From ECT2AJA-110-A sp035399845 (lineage in GTDB: Bacteria; Planctomycetota; Phycisphaerae; UBA1845; UTPLA1): a stretch of 64,000 nt of DNA. The DNA lies in NCBI GenBank assembly GCA_035399845.1, contig DAOPJV010000003.1:1-64000 (forward strand), given 5' to 3'. Every line of letters begins with the position of its first letter. Position 1 is the stretch's first letter. Of the stretch, positions 8,586 to 16,711 are shown piece after piece. The notes beneath the pieces are model-generated. The model was not told the origin of the DNA. It did no database searches and saw only the letters and a list, made by a program, of their open reading frames with translations. Position numbers and translations under genes: made by a program.

Positions 8586-9413
8586 TCAGCGCCGCTTCGA
8601 GGCCTGGTCCCGAAGATACACCGGCAGGAACAGGCCGACATCCATCGCGCCCGCCTCGGTTCGCGGAAATGTTCCGACAAAGTCCTTGCGGAAGACGATT
8701 TGATCGGGCGCACGGCCGGAATCGAACCTATCGAAACAGGCTCGCTCCCACTGCCGTTTCGACGGCACGATGAAGCTGCAGAGCCGCTTCCGCGACAGTG
8801 GATCCCAATAGGTTGCTCCAGCGACCGCCACACCAACGATCTTCACGCGACCGTCGCCGCCCAGCACTGCGACCGGCCCGCCGGAAAGGCCGGGATATTC
8901 CCGCCAGGGCGCGTGCGCCCTGAAAAGCTGATCCGCGTCATCTGATCGGCGTCGGAAGACGACAGCGGAGAACACCTCGGGCGCTGCGGCGCCGGCCCCG
9001 TTGGAGTATCCGCCGAAGTAGACGGTATCTCCCGGCGATAATGTGACTTCGGGATCGACGTCATTGCAATGCCAGACGTTCTCGGCCAGGCCCAGGACCA
9101 CCCAGTCCTCGCCGCGTGGCCGGCGCGGGTCCACGCAGAACTGTCTGCGGGCGAGCGGCTCCGTCGTACGGCCCAGAACTTCAACGGTGTCCCGCGTGTC
9201 GACCACGTGTGCGGCTGTCACGAGGTTGCGCCGGCTCGTTGGAAAGCACGAGCCATACGTGCCGTCAGGATTCCTGATCGGCAGAACAATCAGTTGGTCT
9301 CGAACGCGGCTGATCCCGGCGGAATCCTGATCAGGTTCGACCACGAGGGCGCAGCCAAGTATCCCGGGCAATGCGAATACGAACATGGCGGCCCATGCCC
9401 AATTGCGCGCCAT
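8586..9413 (-). CDS. Trypsin-like serine protease lipoprotein, copy 1
   Basis: 275 residues from ATG 9413 (MARNWAWAAMFVFALPGILGC), a classic lipoprotein signal with lipobox ILGC. Triad motifs are His in NLVTAAHVV, Asp in GEDWVVLG and Ser in GLSGGPV. Additional Cys residues (GSCFPT, QFCVD, WHCND) are not shared with copy 2, suggesting disulfides specific to this copy. The C-terminal tail ending in LFLPVYLRDQ aligns with that of copy 2, so the two arose by tandem duplication and then diverged strongly. Probably extracytoplasmic proteolysis; substrate unknown. Confidence 0.78.
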   Translation of the reverse strand: MARNWAWAAMFVFALPGILGCALVVEPDQDSAGISRVRDQLIVLPIRNPDGTYGSCFPTSRRNLVTAAHVVDTRDTVEVLGRTTEPLARRQFCVDPRRPRGEDWVVLGLAENVWHCNDVDPEVTLSPGDTVYFGGYSNGAGAAAPEVFSAVVFRRRSDDADQLFRAHAPWREYPGLSGGPVAVLGGDGRVKIVGVAVAGATYWDPLSRKRLCSFIVPSKRQWERACFDRFDSGRAPDQIVFRKDFVGTFPRTEAGAMDVGLFLPVYLRDQASKRR

Positions 9414-9741
9414 GAAGCTGAGTCGGTCGACTGATATCATCGCCGGGTACTGCAACTCACTCCGCGGTTCCTGGAGGGACGCCGCCCCAACACGCCGGCG
9501 GCGGCGCCCAAAGGCTCGCGAGACCTTCCCCTCGCCGCCTGCGGCAACGCTTTCGGGGAAACCTGACTCTCTCTGCGTACAACATCATTCTAACGCGCGT
9601 GCGGGCATGTCAGCTCCGCGGAAAATGTCGTACGCGGGACCGGATTGCCCGCCGACGATTGGCGCCTGGATTTGCTGTGGCGGCGCGCCGCCTTCCGACG
9701 CCGGCGCGGTGCACGTCGCGCGCGCATGGTCGAACACTCGG

Positions 9742-9769
9742 TTGGGGTTCCGGGCGGATCGGCTACAAT
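9742..9769 (+). promoter_or_regulatory. Putative promoter for a leaderless mRNA
   Basis: TTGGGG (9742-9747), 16 bases, TACAAT (9764-9769). The -10 hexamer ends six bases before the ATG at 9776, so transcription would begin at or next to the start codon. No Shine-Dalgarno sequence is visible upstream of that ATG, consistent with leaderless initiation. Confidence 0.45.
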
Positions 9770-9775
9770 CCCGGC

Positions 9776-10648
9776 ATGACGACGGCGTCGCACGACACAT
9801 CCGGCATCCGCCATGACACGGGGGCGATTCTGCTGGCGCGGGAGATTCGGTTCTCGATCGATCGGGACTGGGCGTCGGCGGCGCATGGGGAGGACGGGTT
9901 CGCAGGGGCGCGGCCCATCACGAATTCGTGGGGTGGCTGGCCGTCGGCCGTGGGGATCGCGCCCTATCTCGTTCTGCGGATCGAAGTGGCGGGCGCGCCC
10001 GATCCCGTGACGGGTTATCTCGTCAACATCATGGAGCTCGATCGGCTGCTGCGCAATCACGCGCTGCCGCTGGCGGCGCGACGGCTGCGCGAGCGCGGTG
10101 TTCACCTGACAGGCGAGCTGCTGATTCGCGGCATCTGGAATGAACTCTCCGGCCGCGAGTCGGCCGACTGGTCGATGCGGGCGCTGACCTTGTGGACGAC
10201 GCCACACCTGTCCTATGCGATTCGCGCGGGGGAAGCTGACATGACGGAACTGACGCAGTGTTTCGAGTTTTCGGCGTCGCATCGCCTCCACGTTCCTTCC
10301 ATGAGCGACGACGAAAATCGACAGTATTTCGGCAAATGCAACAATCCCAACGGCCACGGTCACAACTACCGGGTCGAAGTGACGATCGGCCGCGACGCCC
10401 TGGATGACGCGGGCCGGGTAGCGGCGATTCCGAAGTTCGAGTCCGTCGTGCAGCGCGAAGTCATCGATCGGCTCGATCACAAACATCTCAACGAGGATGT
10501 CCCGGAGTTCCGGAACGTCAATCCCTCTGTCGAGAACATCTCGAGAACGATCTGGTCCTATCTGGACGGCAAGCTCACGCCGGCGCGGCTGGTGCGTGTG
10601 CGCGTGTGGGAGACAGCGAAGACCTACGCGGAATACCGCGGCGCCTGA
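9776..10648 (+). CDS. Two-domain 6-pyruvoyl-tetrahydropterin synthase / QueD family protein
   Basis: 290 residues holding two tandem PTPS-fold domains. The C-terminal domain (about residues 155-290) has the full active-site set: zinc-binding His in SASHRLH, catalytic Cys in FGKCNNPNGHGHNY with the HGH zinc ligands, and the DHKHLNED segment. The N-terminal domain keeps the fold signature (GYLVNIMELDRLLRNH) but lacks the Cys and the HxH zinc site, so it is probably structural. The family makes 6-pyruvoyltetrahydropterin or 6-carboxytetrahydropterin (queuosine pathway). No other pterin or queuosine genes are nearby. Substrate assignment between PTPS and QueD is not possible from this sequence alone. 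Confidence 0.8.
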   Translation: MTTASHDTSGIRHDTGAILLAREIRFSIDRDWASAAHGEDGFAGARPITNSWGGWPSAVGIAPYLVLRIEVAGAPDPVTGYLVNIMELDRLLRNHALPLAARRLRERGVHLTGELLIRGIWNELSGRESADWSMRALTLWTTPHLSYAIRAGEADMTELTQCFEFSASHRLHVPSMSDDENRQYFGKCNNPNGHGHNYRVEVTIGRDALDDAGRVAAIPKFESVVQREVIDRLDHKHLNEDVPEFRNVNPSVENISRTIWSYLDGKLTPARLVRVRVWETAKTYAEYRGA

Positions 10649-10678
10649 GAGAAGCGGATCGCGTCGTCGACACGCCCA

Positions 10679-11143
10679 CTACGGCTGGGCCGGCTCGGAC
10701 GACGCCGGGAAGGCGCGCGATCGAAGCAGGTCAAGCCCCACTCTCGCCCGGCGCCTGAGCGGCGTGAAGGCGAGGCTCTCGATCCAGCGACCCGCGTGTC
10801 GATCGAAGACTTCTTCATCAAAGAAGATCAGCGTCGGATGCGGCAGGTTGACACCGCGAGCGAAGAGCTTCAGCACGAAGCGATCGCGGAAGCCGATTCC
10901 GAACCTGCGAAGGATCATGTCGAACATCCGCACGGGATGGTTGTGCCCATTCTCCGGGTCGCGGCGACTGGCGATTTTCTTCGAAACCATCCAGATGAGG
11001 GCGATGGCAATGACGCAGCCAAAGAGAACGATGAAGCCCTTCACGTCGGTCGGGTCGGTCTTTCGATCGTCAAAGGCGCCGCGGAGACCGTCGAGGCGAT
11101 TCTGGTAAGGCGTCTGCGCCAGGATGGCGGCCAATCGGGTCAT
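10679..11143 (-). CDS. Small membrane protein, unknown function
   Basis: 154 residues with one membrane segment at about residues 36-55 (GFIVLFGCVIAIALIWMVS) and a basic soluble C-terminal half. The ATG overlaps the stop codon of the HEAT-repeat gene by four bases, so the two are translationally coupled and belong to the same transcript. The soluble part contains a possible PilZ-like or strand-rich segment but nothing diagnostic. It is the last gene of the long minus-strand block. Confidence 0.65.
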   Translation of the reverse strand: MTRLAAILAQTPYQNRLDGLRGAFDDRKTDPTDVKGFIVLFGCVIAIALIWMVSKKIASRRDPENGHNHPVRMFDMILRRFGIGFRDRFVLKLFARGVNLPHPTLIFFDEEVFDRHAGRWIESLAFTPLRRRARVGLDLLRSRAFPASSEPAQP

Positions 11144-13083
11144 GTCGTCGCCCCCGCCTGTTTGCCCCCGGCCGCATTCTTCGGATTCGCAGCCGACAGT
11201 CGTTTGGAGACATGTTCCGCGATGCGGGCGATGCGCGCATCGGGGTCAATCTCGGCGATCTGACGAATTCGCGGCTCGAGTGTGTAGAGTTTCAACTGAT
11301 CGACAACCCAGAGCGCCGCGCATCGATGATCGGGCCGCGGATCCAGGAGCATTTTCATGAGGGATCGCGCCGCATCGGGCACCCGCTGGCGAAGCAGGCA
11401 TCGCGTGGCGGCGGCGCGAACGTCGGCGTCATCGCTGTCGGTGAGCGGGTCGATGGACCCCTGCATATTCGGCAGCCGCAGCGCCTCGATGGACTCGATC
11501 GCGGCGGCGCGAACTTCCGGGGCGTCGTCGACGAGCGATCGCTCCAGGATGCGACGTGTTGTTTCACCTTCGATCTGCCCGAGCGTCGCGACGGCCGTCC
11601 GACGGATTTCGACATCGGAATCGTTGGCGGCGGTATAGACGTCCTTCTCGAACATGGCGCCGAGGGCGAGCGTCCGCACGATTCGCATTGCGCGGAGGCG
11701 ATCCGCCGGCGACTTGGCGAGCAGCTTGGTCTGAAGCCGCATGGCGAAGTTCGTGATGTACGTCAGCGCGTGTTTTCCGGCGCGATGGGCGAGTCCCGCG
11801 TCAAGTCGCTCAAAGTTCTGCCAGACGCTTTCGAACTCCTCCGCAACGCCGGCGCTCTGCAGGAGCGTCGCCCATTCTTCGGGCCGCGCCTTCAGCGCAC
11901 GGGGGACTGGCATGCGATGTCGGCCGCGATCCCGGCGATCGAGTTCGATCCGTGCGATGCGCCGGATCTCCTCGCTGTCGTGATCGAGCAGTCCCTGGAT
12001 GGCCGTCGTGCAGTCGGGAGAATCGATGCGCGTCAGGGCCCAGACGGCGGCGCGATTGGCGTCGGCGTCGTCGAGAATCAGCAGATTCAGCAGCAGCGAG
12101 ATTTTCTGACCGACGGGAATGCCCAGGGGCAACAACCACGACGGCGCCGCCACGGCGACATCCGCCGGGAGGTTGAACGCGGTTTCGAAACCGTCATTGA
12201 GCCAGGTAATCTGTCGAAGCGCCGCCAGGTGTTTGCGAATATTCGGATCGCGCCCCACCCAATGCCAGCGAATGAACTCGCAGAAGAAGGCGTTGTCGCG
12301 GCATCGCCCGAGGATGGCCACGACCTTGCGGCGCAGCTCGGGAAACGCCATCGCCACATAGACGAACGGGGCGTGTTCCGGAAGCAGTCGATCGGAGAGG
12401 ATTTCCTCGATGGCGTGCGACAGCTTTCCGCGCTTGATCGTGCTCTGCCGCATGAGTGACGGTTCGAGGTCCAGCGCGAACGGCATCGCCGCCTCGACGA
12501 CCTCCGGTCGATGATGACTTTCGTAATGCTCCAGCGCCTCGCCCAGGGCGTTGACGATGTACTCACGTCGCGAGGCGACGCCGTGGAGCGTATTCGCCAT
12601 CTCGCGGCAGGATTCCGTATCGGCCACGTTGGCGGGATCGAGCGCCGTCATGACGCGCCGCGTGTCTTCCAGCTGTCGCCGTGAGAGGCGCAGGAGCGTC
12701 GCGGCGGCGTGGGCGCGGATTCGCGGCGAACCGTCGTGGATCGCGTGGGCGGCCAGATAGGCGAGTCTGGCGTCACCGCTCTCGGAGATGATTTCGAGGG
12801 TGTTCTGTCGCGTCTGCGCGTTGCTGCTCCGCGCGCAGGTTCGGAGGGCGGAAAAGAGCCGATCGGAATTCTCAATGATGAGGCGTCGCGAGGCGGGCTC
12901 GAGCTTCGCCATCAGCGGCGGCAACCCCTGGAGTCCGACGGGTTGCGCTCGATCGAGGATCAGCTGGACGATCTCCGCCTGACGGCGCGGCGATGCGACC
13001 GACAGCGCCGAAAGCAGCGTGCGATCGGGCGCGTCGCCCTCCATGTCGGCCATGATGTCCAGAATCGCAAGCTGCGCGCTCAT
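11140..13083 (-). CDS. HEAT-repeat scaffold protein
   Basis: 647 residues from ATG 13083, which has TGGAG at proper spacing. The protein is a string of helical pairs of about 30-37 residues with HEAT-type patterns, such as DDAPEVRAAAIESI, DSDDADVRAAATRCL and DSPDCTTAIQGLLDHDSEEIRRIA. There is no signal peptide, membrane segment or catalytic domain. HEAT repeats make protein-protein contacts, so a scaffold or regulatory role in the cytoplasm is likely. It is coupled to the membrane protein gene downstream by a four-base overlap, and follows the propeller gene ending at 13273. Confidence 0.75.
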   Translation of the reverse strand: MSAQLAILDIMADMEGDAPDRTLLSALSVASPRRQAEIVQLILDRAQPVGLQGLPPLMAKLEPASRRLIIENSDRLFSALRTCARSSNAQTRQNTLEIISESGDARLAYLAAHAIHDGSPRIRAHAAATLLRLSRRQLEDTRRVMTALDPANVADTESCREMANTLHGVASRREYIVNALGEALEHYESHHRPEVVEAAMPFALDLEPSLMRQSTIKRGKLSHAIEEILSDRLLPEHAPFVYVAMAFPELRRKVVAILGRCRDNAFFCEFIRWHWVGRDPNIRKHLAALRQITWLNDGFETAFNLPADVAVAAPSWLLPLGIPVGQKISLLLNLLILDDADANRAAVWALTRIDSPDCTTAIQGLLDHDSEEIRRIARIELDRRDRGRHRMPVPRALKARPEEWATLLQSAGVAEEFESVWQNFERLDAGLAHRAGKHALTYITNFAMRLQTKLLAKSPADRLRAMRIVRTLALGAMFEKDVYTAANDSDVEIRRTAVATLGQIEGETTRRILERSLVDDAPEVRAAAIESIEALRLPNMQGSIDPLTDSDDADVRAAATRCLLRQRVPDAARSLMKMLLDPRPDHRCAALWVVDQLKLYTLEPRIRQIAEIDPDARIARIAEHVSKRLSAANPKNAAGGKQAGATT

Positions 13084-13272
13084 TCGCTCCACCAGCGTTG
13101 TGTCTACCGAAAACCCAATAAGAAATCGGGATTCTCGGTCCGCCGGCTTAGGTCTCCTGACAGGAGATTGGCGGTCTCGGCCTCCCCCGGCCGAATCGGC
13201 CTGTGATCGTCGGCCGATTTTGCGCAAAGGTCAGATAACAGGGCGGGCGCGACCCGGCGCCGCGTGGAGAAT

Positions 13273-14994
13273 TCAGCGGGGTGAGCGTCGCAGGATGTGC
13301 GTTCGCCCGGCTTCAAACGGACCGAACTCCTCTGTGGATCCGTCCGGCCATCGGACGTTCACTCGGTCGACGCGATCGAGGGCCCCGAGGCCGACGTGGA
13401 CGCGCGAATCGTTGGCGGCGCAGTAGCTGTAGGCGGTGTCGACAGTCCGCGCGAACGTTCGATTCCCGGCGTGGATCATGAGGCGGGCGTTCAGGGCCGT
13501 CTGACCTCGCTCGTCCACCACCTGGAAGCGAACAAAACGCCGGTCCTTCTTGTCGGCAATATTCCGAAGGAGCCTGACGGGCCCATCGGACTCGACGACG
13601 ACGATATCGATATCGCCATCATCGTCGATATCGCCGAACGCCGCGGCGCGACTCGTGCCGATGATGGGCTGCGCCGTCCCCCCCGCCGGACGCATTTCCT
13701 GAAATGCGCCGTTGGCGCCGCCGCGCATCAGCAGATTGACATCGACGTAGGGATCCTCCATGGAGGCGGGATCATTCACGCCATCGAGCGTGACTTTTCC
13801 GTTGGCGACATAGAGATCGAGAAGACCGTCGTGATCGAAGTCCGCGAAGCCGAGCCCGAAGGCGGTGTACCGAATGCTCGCGGCGCCCAGCCCCAGTTGG
13901 GCCGTCCTGTCGTCGAAGATGCCCGCATCGTTGACGTAGAACGTATTCGACTCATTGCGCAGGTGGGTCATGAACAGATCGAGATCGCCGTCGGGCTCGA
14001 TATCGAGCGCGGCAACGCCCATGCCCGCCTCGGCCGCGCCCTTCGCATTGACGGCGCATCCGGCGAGCAGCGCGTCGTTTTCAAATCGCGCGTCCCCAAG
14101 GTTAAGCCAAAGCTGGTTCGGATTGCCGTCATTGGCGACGTAGACATCCGTCCGGCCGTCATTATTGAAGTCACCGAAGGCGACGCCGAGACCATTGCCG
14201 AATGCGGCGCCGATCCCACCGGAGACAGTGGCATTTTCAAAGGACCCGTCGCCCCGGTTGCGATAGAACACGTCGCGCGCCGGGGCGTCGTAGTTCTCAG
14301 GATTGCAGTAGTCTCGCTCGCCGGTCGTTCTCGTGCAGTTCAGTTCGTTGGCGACTTTCCAGTTCACGTAGTTGGCGACAAAGAGATCGAGATCGCCGTC
14401 GTTGTCGGCGTCGAAGAACCCGGCGCTCGTACCCCATGCGTCGTCGCCCACGCCCGCCGTCGCCGTGACGTCTGTGAACGTTCCGTCGCCATTGTTGCGA
14501 TAGAGGACATTGGGACCGTAGTTCGTGACGTAGAGATCGATATCGCCATCGGCGTCGTAGTCGCCCGTCGCGCAGCCCATGCCGTAGCCGCGATCGCCGA
14601 CCCCGGCGCTGTCGGTCACGTCGTCGAACGTCCCATCGCCTTTGTTGCGAAAGAGCTGATTCGGCGGTCGATGTTCCGGCGCGGCGTCCAGATCGCCCGC
14701 CTGCACCAGGTACACATCGAGATCACCGTCGCCGTCCGCATCAAAGAGCGCGGCGCCCCCTGTGATCGTCTCCGGGAAATAGAATCGGCGCGGACCGATC
14801 GAATGGCGGAAGGCGAGCCCCGATGCCGCCGCCACGTCCTCAAACCACGGCGCGTCGGCGCTGGTGGCGGCGACGGCGCGCTCACGGCGCTCATCCGACT
14901 CCGGCGCTGACTGACAGGCTGTTTGAAAGGGAATCGCCAGGCTGGCCGCAATGACCAGCGCGCCGGCTGACAGGCGCTCTCTCCGGTACCCCAT
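13273..14994 (-). CDS. CRTAC1-like lipoprotein: seven FG-GAP/VCBS repeats plus ASPIC/UnbV domain
   Basis: 573 residues from ATG 14994 (AAGGGGG upstream). A lipoprotein signal ends in FQTAC. Seven Ca-binding blade motifs of the DxDxDGDxD type can be counted (for example DADGDGDLDVYL, DYDADGDIDLYV, DADNDGDLDLFV, DIDDDGDIDIVV), indicating one seven-bladed integrin-like beta-propeller. The C-terminal ~90 residues (from about RFVRFQVVDERGQ to VNVRWPDGSTEEFGP) match the ASPIC/UnbV domain. The family is extracellular with unproven function. It sits 13 bases after the TPR gene in a long co-oriented block with three related proteins. Confidence 0.85.
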   Translation of the reverse strand: MGYRRERLSAGALVIAASLAIPFQTACQSAPESDERRERAVAATSADAPWFEDVAAASGLAFRHSIGPRRFYFPETITGGAALFDADGDGDLDVYLVQAGDLDAAPEHRPPNQLFRNKGDGTFDDVTDSAGVGDRGYGMGCATGDYDADGDIDLYVTNYGPNVLYRNNGDGTFTDVTATAGVGDDAWGTSAGFFDADNDGDLDLFVANYVNWKVANELNCTRTTGERDYCNPENYDAPARDVFYRNRGDGSFENATVSGGIGAAFGNGLGVAFGDFNNDGRTDVYVANDGNPNQLWLNLGDARFENDALLAGCAVNAKGAAEAGMGVAALDIEPDGDLDLFMTHLRNESNTFYVNDAGIFDDRTAQLGLGAASIRYTAFGLGFADFDHDGLLDLYVANGKVTLDGVNDPASMEDPYVDVNLLMRGGANGAFQEMRPAGGTAQPIIGTSRAAAFGDIDDDGDIDIVVVESDGPVRLLRNIADKKDRRFVRFQVVDERGQTALNARLMIHAGNRTFARTVDTAYSYCAANDSRVHVGLGALDRVDRVNVRWPDGSTEEFGPFEAGRTHILRRSPR

Positions 14995-15007
14995 GGCGTC
15001 GCCCCCT

Positions 15008-16501
15008 TTACTGCGGCTCGGCTCGCTGCGCAACGGCCTGCATACGCTGTCGAAGGGCGATCGTCTGAGGCGCCGTGGGATTCAGCGACTCGACGCTGGA
15101 GAACGCGTGGATGGCCGTCTCCATCGCGCCGCTTTCCAGAGCGACGGCGCACAGGTTTGACTGCGCGAGATAGGAGTCGGGCTTAAGTCGTACGGCCTCC
15201 CGCAGATATTGAATGGCGTCATCGAACCGACCGGCGTCGCGGGAAAGTCGTCCCAGGGCCACGAGCACCTGCGAATTGTCCGGCGCGAGTTCGCGAGCGC
15301 GGGCGTAGGCCTTCATTGCGGCCTCGTGGCTCGTCGCGAGGGAGAGCGCATCCCCCAGCGCGATGTGACACTGGGCGACATGGCTTCCACGGGCAACGGC
15401 TTCGCGGGCAAACACGATCGCCTGCGGGTAGTCGCCAAGCTGCAGTGAACAGAATGACAGGTTGATATAGGGACCGAACGTGCGATCGTCCTTCCTGACG
15501 ATGTTCCTGAGGATCTCCATCGCATCTTTGTGACGTTTCATCTGGATCAGGACGGCGGCCAGGTTATTCATGACGGCGACGTCGTCCGGGTACTCCTTCG
15601 CCAGTTGCTGAAGGAGGGATTCCGCGCCACGGAGGTCTCCGTTGTCGCACAGGGCGATCGCCCGGGCAATCAGGCCGGTTCGGGAGATCCCGAGTTCCTG
15701 GGCGCGCTGCGTCAGGGGATCGGGCAGGGATCTCGGCTCGGCGCCGACGCCGAGCTGCAATTCACGTTTCGCGCCTTCGCGATCGCCGACACCGCGAAGG
15801 GCGAGTCCCAACTGGTAGTGCGCCGCGGGGAAGTCGGCATCCATGCGAATCGCCGTTTCGGCGAGGGCCTTCGCCTTTTCATACCGACGGGTGCGGTTGT
15901 AGATGTCCGCGAGGCAGACGCGCGGCTCGGGCCGATTGGAGGCGAGTTCGTTCGCCCGTTCGAACTGAATCGCCGCGGCGTCCAGATCGCCTTTCTCTAC
16001 GAGGGACGCGCCGAGTTCGTAGTGGATTGCCGCGAAGGCGCCCGGCTTCCCGGCGATCGTGGCCAGGAGATCCGTCGCCGCCCGGGTCTCGCCGGCGCCG
16101 CGCATCGCCATGGCTCTGTGAAACAGCCAGACGAGGTTGTCGGGATCCAGTGCGCCGGCGTTCGCAAAGCAGGCGTCCGCCTCGTGATGGTACCCATTTT
16201 CGTGGTAGAGAAGACCGAGATCGCCGTGCGCCGCGGGATCGCCCGGGCGCGCCTCCACGTCGGCAACAAACTTGTCGATCGCCTGCCGCAGTCTGGGGCT
16301 GGCCTGCGAAAGGTCCGCCGGCCGTACCGCAGGGAATGAGGGTTTCCGGAGGAGATAACCCGCCGCGCCGAGTAAGACCACGAGAACACTCACGCCGATC
16401 CAGAGACCAGAGCGACGCGATTGCGCACTACGTTTCTTCCTGGCGCGCCGGGCGCGCCTGTCGGACGGCGCGTCCTGCTGACGCCTGCGTTTCCTGGACA
16501 T
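15008..16501 (-). CDS. Membrane-anchored TPR protein
   Basis: 497 residues from ATG 16501 (GAGGCGAG upstream). A strongly basic N-terminus (MSRKRRRQQ and further Arg/Lys) precedes one membrane segment at about residues 32-52, so the TPR part probably faces outward (or the anchor is inside-out by the positive rule). The remainder is tetratricopeptide repeats in two groups, about residues 90-260 and 300-490. TPR arrays bind partner proteins; here the partners are presumably the neighbouring propeller proteins. A palindrome-bearing promoter candidate lies upstream at 16652-16680. Confidence 0.8.
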   Translation of the reverse strand: MSRKRRRQQDAPSDRRARRARKKRSAQSRRSGLWIGVSVLVVLLGAAGYLLRKPSFPAVRPADLSQASPRLRQAIDKFVADVEARPGDPAAHGDLGLLYHENGYHHEADACFANAGALDPDNLVWLFHRAMAMRGAGETRAATDLLATIAGKPGAFAAIHYELGASLVEKGDLDAAAIQFERANELASNRPEPRVCLADIYNRTRRYEKAKALAETAIRMDADFPAAHYQLGLALRGVGDREGAKRELQLGVGAEPRSLPDPLTQRAQELGISRTGLIARAIALCDNGDLRGAESLLQQLAKEYPDDVAVMNNLAAVLIQMKRHKDAMEILRNIVRKDDRTFGPYINLSFCSLQLGDYPQAIVFAREAVARGSHVAQCHIALGDALSLATSHEAAMKAYARARELAPDNSQVLVALGRLSRDAGRFDDAIQYLREAVRLKPDSYLAQSNLCAVALESGAMETAIHAFSSVESLNPTAPQTIALRQRMQAVAQRAEPQ

Positions 16502-16651
16502 GCAAACTCGCCTCAGAACTGTCTCGCCCGGTCGGGGGCGGTCGCGATAAACGACATACGACTCCGGCGCAGGCGAACCAGAATCAGCGCGCCAACGCCA
16601 ACATGCGAGCATGGAAATCAGACAGAACCTTCCCAAGTTCCGGAAGAGACT

Positions 16652-16680
16652 ATTGTACCAACGCCCCTACGGGGATTCAA
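16652..16680 (-). promoter_or_regulatory. Internal promoter with embedded palindrome
   Basis: On the minus strand TTGAAT (16675-16680), 17 bases, TACAAT (16652-16657). The spacer contains the perfect palindrome CCCCTACGGGG (16664-16674), a possible operator. It sits in a 210-base gap, the largest within the propeller/TPR block, and could start a second transcription unit covering the genes from 16501 down to 10679. Confidence 0.45.
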
Positions 16681-16711
16681 TCAAATACGGACGGCGGATC
16701 CGATTGAGTGA

